Below the pieces are notes generated by a model. The model made no database searches. It saw only the letters and a list, made by a program, of their open reading frames with translations, and was not told where the DNA came from. This document shows positions 13,268 to 15,425 of a stretch of 15,425 bases of DNA, one piece after another. Position numbers and translations under genes: made by a program. Source of the stretch: an uncultured Collinsella sp. (GTDB taxonomy: Bacteria > Actinomycetota > Coriobacteriia > Coriobacteriales > Coriobacteriaceae); the NCBI GenBank assembly GCA_902489295.1, contig CABTZM010000035.1, positions 1 through 15,425 on the forward strand. Direction: 5' to 3'. Within the stretch, counting starts at the first letter, position 1; every line of letters begins with the position of its first letter.

Positions 13268-13849
13268 CTACACGCGAATCGACAGGTTCTTTTTACCATC
13301 GCTCCAGTTGCAAGCATTGCGCGCGAGGCATGCAAAGCAAGCGCGCGACGCTTTGTCGGCTGCATAGAGCAGGCGCTCAAGCGGTTGGCTGTTCACGCGC
13401 AGCTTTCGATGGCCCAGAATGGCCGTCTTAATGGCTGCGGCATCGGCCGGCTCAAACGCCACGTCATCGGGCATGCCGCCGAGAATCGCATCAGCGACGC
13501 GTTCGCTTGCAACATCATGAGATATACCCGATTCATACTGTTCATCTTTGCCGATATCGTGAAGAAGTGCCGTGGCGTAGATGACCTCGCGGTCAAATTC
13601 GAGCTGTTCCTCGAGATTCTTGATCCACATAATGCGAGCGACATCGAGAAGATGGTCAATACCATGGCGGCAGAAGATGCGCCCCGATTCCAACTGTGCA
13701 ATGTTGCCCAGGTGCCGCCGGAACAGCCCGTTGGCACAAATGTAATCAATACGAGGCATGGCACCAAAGGGGGCCAGGCCCGAAGCCATAAAGCCGCGAC
13801 GCGACGTCCCCTCGTCGGTCTTCGATGTAAAGTCGTTGACGACCCTCAT
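13268..13849 (-). CDS. HD-domain phosphohydrolase in the folate cluster
   Basis: A 193-residue HD-superfamily protein. Metal-binding residues are visible at H62 (CRHGIDHLLDVAR), the HD pair H97-D98 in TALLHDIGKDEQY, and D165 in LLYAADKASRA. The C-terminus has a cysteine cluster: C171, C174 and C180, in ACFACLARNACNWSDGKKN, which could hold a metal. ATG 13849 lies one base after the folE stop (TAGCATG), showing tight coupling; M21 and M31 are later alternatives. It sits between folE and folB, whose products are separated in the pathway by the removal of three phosphates from dihydroneopterin triphosphate. A role in that step is therefore a reasonable guess. HD proteins act on phosphate esters in general, so the substrate is not proven. 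Confidence 0.8.
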   Translation of the reverse strand: MRVVNDFTSKTDEGTSRRGFMASGLAPFGAMPRIDYICANGLFRRHLGNIAQLESGRIFCRHGIDHLLDVARIMWIKNLEEQLEFDREVIYATALLHDIGKDEQYESGISHDVASERVADAILGGMPDDVAFEPADAAAIKTAILGHRKLRVNSQPLERLLYAADKASRACFACLARNACNWSDGKKNLSIRV

Positions 13850-13850
13850 G

Positions 13851-14408
13851 CTAACGGCCCAGCATCCTAAAGAACCGCTCCTCGAGCGCGGGATCGGTCT
13901 CAAAGACGCCGCGTCGAGCGAGCGTTACGGTCTTGGCACCAGGCTTTTGCACGCCACGCATCGTCATGCACATATGCTCGGCTTCCATCAGTACGATCGC
14001 TCCTTGGGGAGCGAGATAATCCATGAGAGCGTCGGCAACCTGCGCACACAGCTGCTCCTGCAGCTGCAGACGGCGGGCATAAACCTCAACCGTGCGGGCA
14101 AGCTTGGAAAGCCCAGCCACCCGACCGTTAGGGATATAACCAATGGCGGCCTTGCCATAAAACGGCAGTAGATGATGTTCGCACAGCGAGTAGAACGTGA
14201 TATCGCGCTCGATAACCAAATCGTTCGAAGCGACGGCAAAGGTTTTGGACAGGTGCTCCTCGGCACTCTGGTCCATACCGCCGGCGATCTCACCATACAT
14301 ACGGGCAACGCGCGCCGGGGTCTCCAGCAGGCCCTCACGAGTTGGGTCCTCGCCTATGCCCTCAAGCAACAGCTTAATGGCGGCCTCGACTTTTTCCTGA
14401 TCGACCAT
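13851..14408 (-). CDS. folE: GTP cyclohydrolase I
   Basis: A 185-residue enzyme that converts GTP to 7,8-dihydroneopterin triphosphate, the first step of folate synthesis. ATG 14408 is chosen because GAGG lies about six bases upstream and because MVDQEKVEAAIKLLLEGIGE begins as FolE proteins do; the frame extends further upstream without a better start. Zinc ligands are C76 and H79 in FYSLCEHHLLPF and C147 in EHMCMTMRG. IGYIPNGRVAGLSKLAR (89-105) and RTVEVYARRLQLQEQL are conserved family segments. It heads the cluster with the HD protein and folB, and may be read both from its own extended -10 promoter and from nrdG upstream. Confidence 0.95.
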   Translation of the reverse strand: MVDQEKVEAAIKLLLEGIGEDPTREGLLETPARVARMYGEIAGGMDQSAEEHLSKTFAVASNDLVIERDITFYSLCEHHLLPFYGKAAIGYIPNGRVAGLSKLARTVEVYARRLQLQEQLCAQVADALMDYLAPQGAIVLMEAEHMCMTMRGVQKPGAKTVTLARRGVFETDPALEERFFRMLGR

Positions 14409-14442
14409 CTGGGCCTCACTTTTCCGATTTTGCGTTCGCGCT

Positions 14443-14451
14443 ATGGTACCA
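14443..14451 (-). promoter_or_regulatory. Candidate extended -10 promoter of folE
   Basis: On the minus strand TGG-TACCAT forms an extended -10 (TGN plus hexamer at 14448-14443), about 35 bases before the folE start. A poor -35, TTGTGG, lies 19 bases upstream, within the end of nrdG. Consensus evidence only. Confidence 0.35.
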
Positions 14452-14474
14452 CGCCCTTTGGCATCGGCCACAAG

Positions 14475-15056
14475 CTACATAGTATGGGTCGAATAGACTG
14501 GATCGTCCCGCCAAAGCTCCACAGCGTCGCAAAGCGCAACGCCCTCACGCACAGCGCGGTCGCGCGTAGCGTTCATATCGATCACACGCTGGTTACTCGA
14601 GCCCCTAAAACGCAATGAGATATCGTACAGCTCCTGAACAAACGGGCCATCCACCAACATATCGAGGCAGGCAAGGATACGGTCCGTCGCCTCGGTATGG
14701 TGACGACCACCCGGCATAAGCTCCTCGAGCACGTCGCCGGTAAAACACCAAATGGTCTTTCCTGACCCCGCGGGATAGGCCGCACGCACGCGTTCGATAA
14801 AGTCAACGAGCCCCGTCTGATTCTCGGGCTCCATAGGCTCGCCACCCAGGATCGTCAGGCCATCGATAAAGGGATGATCGAGACTCTCGATAATCTTGTC
14901 CTCGACGGCACGATCGAACGGCTCACCCGCAGCAAAGTCCCACGCGACAGAGTTAAAGCAATTCTTGCACCCACGACGGCACCCGCTCACAAACAGAGAA
15001 GTACGAACGCCTTCCCCATCAGCAATGTCGAAATACTTGATGTTCGCGTAGTTCAT
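14475..15056 (-). CDS. nrdG: Anaerobic ribonucleotide reductase activating protein
   Basis: A 193-residue radical-SAM enzyme that installs the glycyl radical on the class III ribonucleotide reductase NrdD, allowing dNTP synthesis without oxygen. The 4Fe-4S motif CxxxCxxC is C26, C30 and C33 in GCRRGCKNCFN. The SAM-binding GGEP is at 71-74 in LTILGGEPM. VDGPFVQELYD and RGSSNQRVID are typical of NrdG. ATG 15056 follows GGGAG at good spacing; the open frame continues upstream through an inverted repeat, but no family sequence is there. nrdG usually follows nrdD; no nrdD is visible in the 369 bases upstream within the window. folE follows after 66 bases. Confidence 0.94.
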   Translation of the reverse strand: MNYANIKYFDIADGEGVRTSLFVSGCRRGCKNCFNSVAWDFAAGEPFDRAVEDKIIESLDHPFIDGLTILGGEPMEPENQTGLVDFIERVRAAYPAGSGKTIWCFTGDVLEELMPGGRHHTEATDRILACLDMLVDGPFVQELYDISLRFRGSSNQRVIDMNATRDRAVREGVALCDAVELWRDDPVYSTHTM

Positions 15057-15072
15057 AAGTAACTCTCCCGGG

Positions 15073-15154
15073 AGGCCGGGACATATCATCCCGTCCTCAA
15101 ACATTCTCGGTCTTCGGCCTGCGAAACTGCGGGCGGGACGATATGTCCCGGCCT
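15073..15154. repeat. Long inverted repeat made of two palindromic arms
   Basis: The left arm at 15073-15096 pairs with the right arm at 15131-15154: 15 perfect base pairs, one mismatch, then eight more including one G-T. The loop is 34 bases. Each arm contains its own palindrome: CGGGACATATCATCCCG (15077-15093) and CGGGACGATATGTCCCG (15134-15150), the latter a perfect CGGGAC-N5-GTCCCG. It sits just upstream of nrdG. It may be a double operator, a structured leader or a short dispersed repeat. Confidence 0.7.
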
Positions 15155-15172
15155 CATGCAAAGGGTAACTCA

Positions 15173-15250
15173 ATGAACGAAGCGAACATCGAGCATAGGG
15201 TTCGAGATCTAATAAAAACTGGGTTGCGGCTCAACCGCCATCGCAAGTAA
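15173..15250 (+). CDS. Possible 25-aa small ORF
   Basis: ATG 15173 lies eight bases after AAGGG and encodes MNEANIEHRVRDLIKTGLRL then NRHRK, a short basic and amphipathic peptide. A terminator-like hairpin lies about 90 bases downstream on the same strand. There is no promoter match and no family, so this may be chance. Confidence 0.2.
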   Translation: MNEANIEHRVRDLIKTGLRLNRHRK

Positions 15251-15338
15251 ATCGCAGCTGCAGCTCGAATTATCTCCGCTAAGAACTTCGAGGAGTGAGC
15301 AGACCGCATGCCGCATCTCAGCTACGTCAACTTGGCTG

Positions 15339-15371
15339 AACCGAGAGGGGCGCCTCGGCCTTTGCTTTTTT
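15339..15371 (+). terminator. Terminator-like element on the plus strand
   Basis: CCGAG and CTCGG enclose AGGGGCGC, giving a short G/C stem, followed by CCTTTGC and seven T. The form is that of a rho-independent terminator for the plus strand, although no established plus-strand gene ends near it. A small RNA or the 25-codon ORF would be the candidates it serves. Confidence 0.5.
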
Positions 15372-15425
15372 TGAGTTTCGCCCGCCAAGAAAGCCACTTA
15401 ATTCTGTCCTCGTCGTTGTGCCGAG

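Larger units (their letters stand above)
15057..15425. other. 369-base non-coding right edge
   Basis: No convincing gene is found. The stretch contains the long inverted repeat (15073-15154), a 25-codon plus-strand ORF, a terminator-like element (15339-15371) and the presumed nrdG promoter region. A possible minus-strand promoter, TTGAGC-N17-TAGATC, lies at about 15210-15238. Minus-strand frames after 15209 are open for 62 codons but look like composition-driven noise. Confidence 0.5.

Noticed and set aside
15077..15150. NrdR boxes upstream of nrdG
   Set aside because: NrdR boxes are AT-rich (ACACwATATnTwGTGT-like). The palindromes here have CGGGAC/GTCCCG arms and only a central ATAT in common.
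15209..15397. A 62-codon minus-strand ORF at the right edge
   Set aside because: It crosses the terminator-like element, has no ribosome-binding site match, and shows no domain or coding-like composition.
1..15425. CRISPR arrays, insertion sequences, prophage or tRNA genes
   Set aside because: No regularly spaced direct repeats, transposase or integrase motifs, or cloverleaf sequences with a TTCGA-type loop were seen on either strand.

Overview
The window looks like chromosomal DNA from a high-GC anaerobic actinobacterium of the Coriobacteriia, most like Collinsella. This rests on strongly GC-biased third positions, Shine-Dalgarno starts with some GTG and TTG, an anaerobic ribonucleotide reductase activase (NrdG), and the style of the proteins. 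It is an inference from reading, not a database result. No rRNA, tRNA, CRISPR array, insertion sequence or phage gene was found. Nearly all of it is ordinary housekeeping and metabolic sequence.

Left part (1-2400): the N-terminal two thirds of an aldo/keto reductase on the minus strand runs off the left edge into about 110 bases of G/C homopolymer that look like poor-quality sequence. Next come a 64-residue ORF resembling the C-terminal end of a cyclase-family hydrolase, a ketopantoate-reductase-family gene placed directly behind a terminator-like hairpin, and a 72-residue membrane protein.

Middle (2400-8860): a secreted coiled-coil protein with a C-terminal RETYYS-type domain is followed by metY (O-acetylhomoserine sulfhydrylase), which diverges from a LysR-type regulator. 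The metY upstream region is the most informative regulatory stretch. It has a good -35/-10 promoter with a 17-bp spacer, a perfect GTTATC-N9-GATAAC dyad centred near -66, and a roughly 180-nt leader. The leader encodes a 17-codon peptide with two Cys codons behind a perfect Shine-Dalgarno, and its end lies inside a hairpin that could compete for the metY ribosome-binding site. On the plus strand follow rnhA, a Gfo/Idh/MocA oxidoreductase coupled to an N-terminally extended acylphosphatase, and a PerR-like Fur-family regulator.

Right part (8860-15425): a HAD phosphatase; a two-gene unit of a SlyD-like FKBP isomerase and a UreE-like nickel chaperone with no urease genes in sight; a divergent M19 dipeptidase and a YgjP-type HExxH metalloprotein; then, on the minus strand, nrdG, folE, an HD-domain protein and folB. 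The HD protein sits between the first and third steps of pterin synthesis, one nucleotide after the folE stop, so it is a candidate for the phosphate-removing step between them. Upstream of nrdG there is a long inverted repeat whose two arms are each a CGGGAC-N5-GTCCCG-like palindrome.

The most interesting candidates for undescribed biology are the metY leader peptide with its LysR operator, the SlyD/UreE pair without urease, the HD protein in the folate cluster, and the palindrome pair in front of nrdG.
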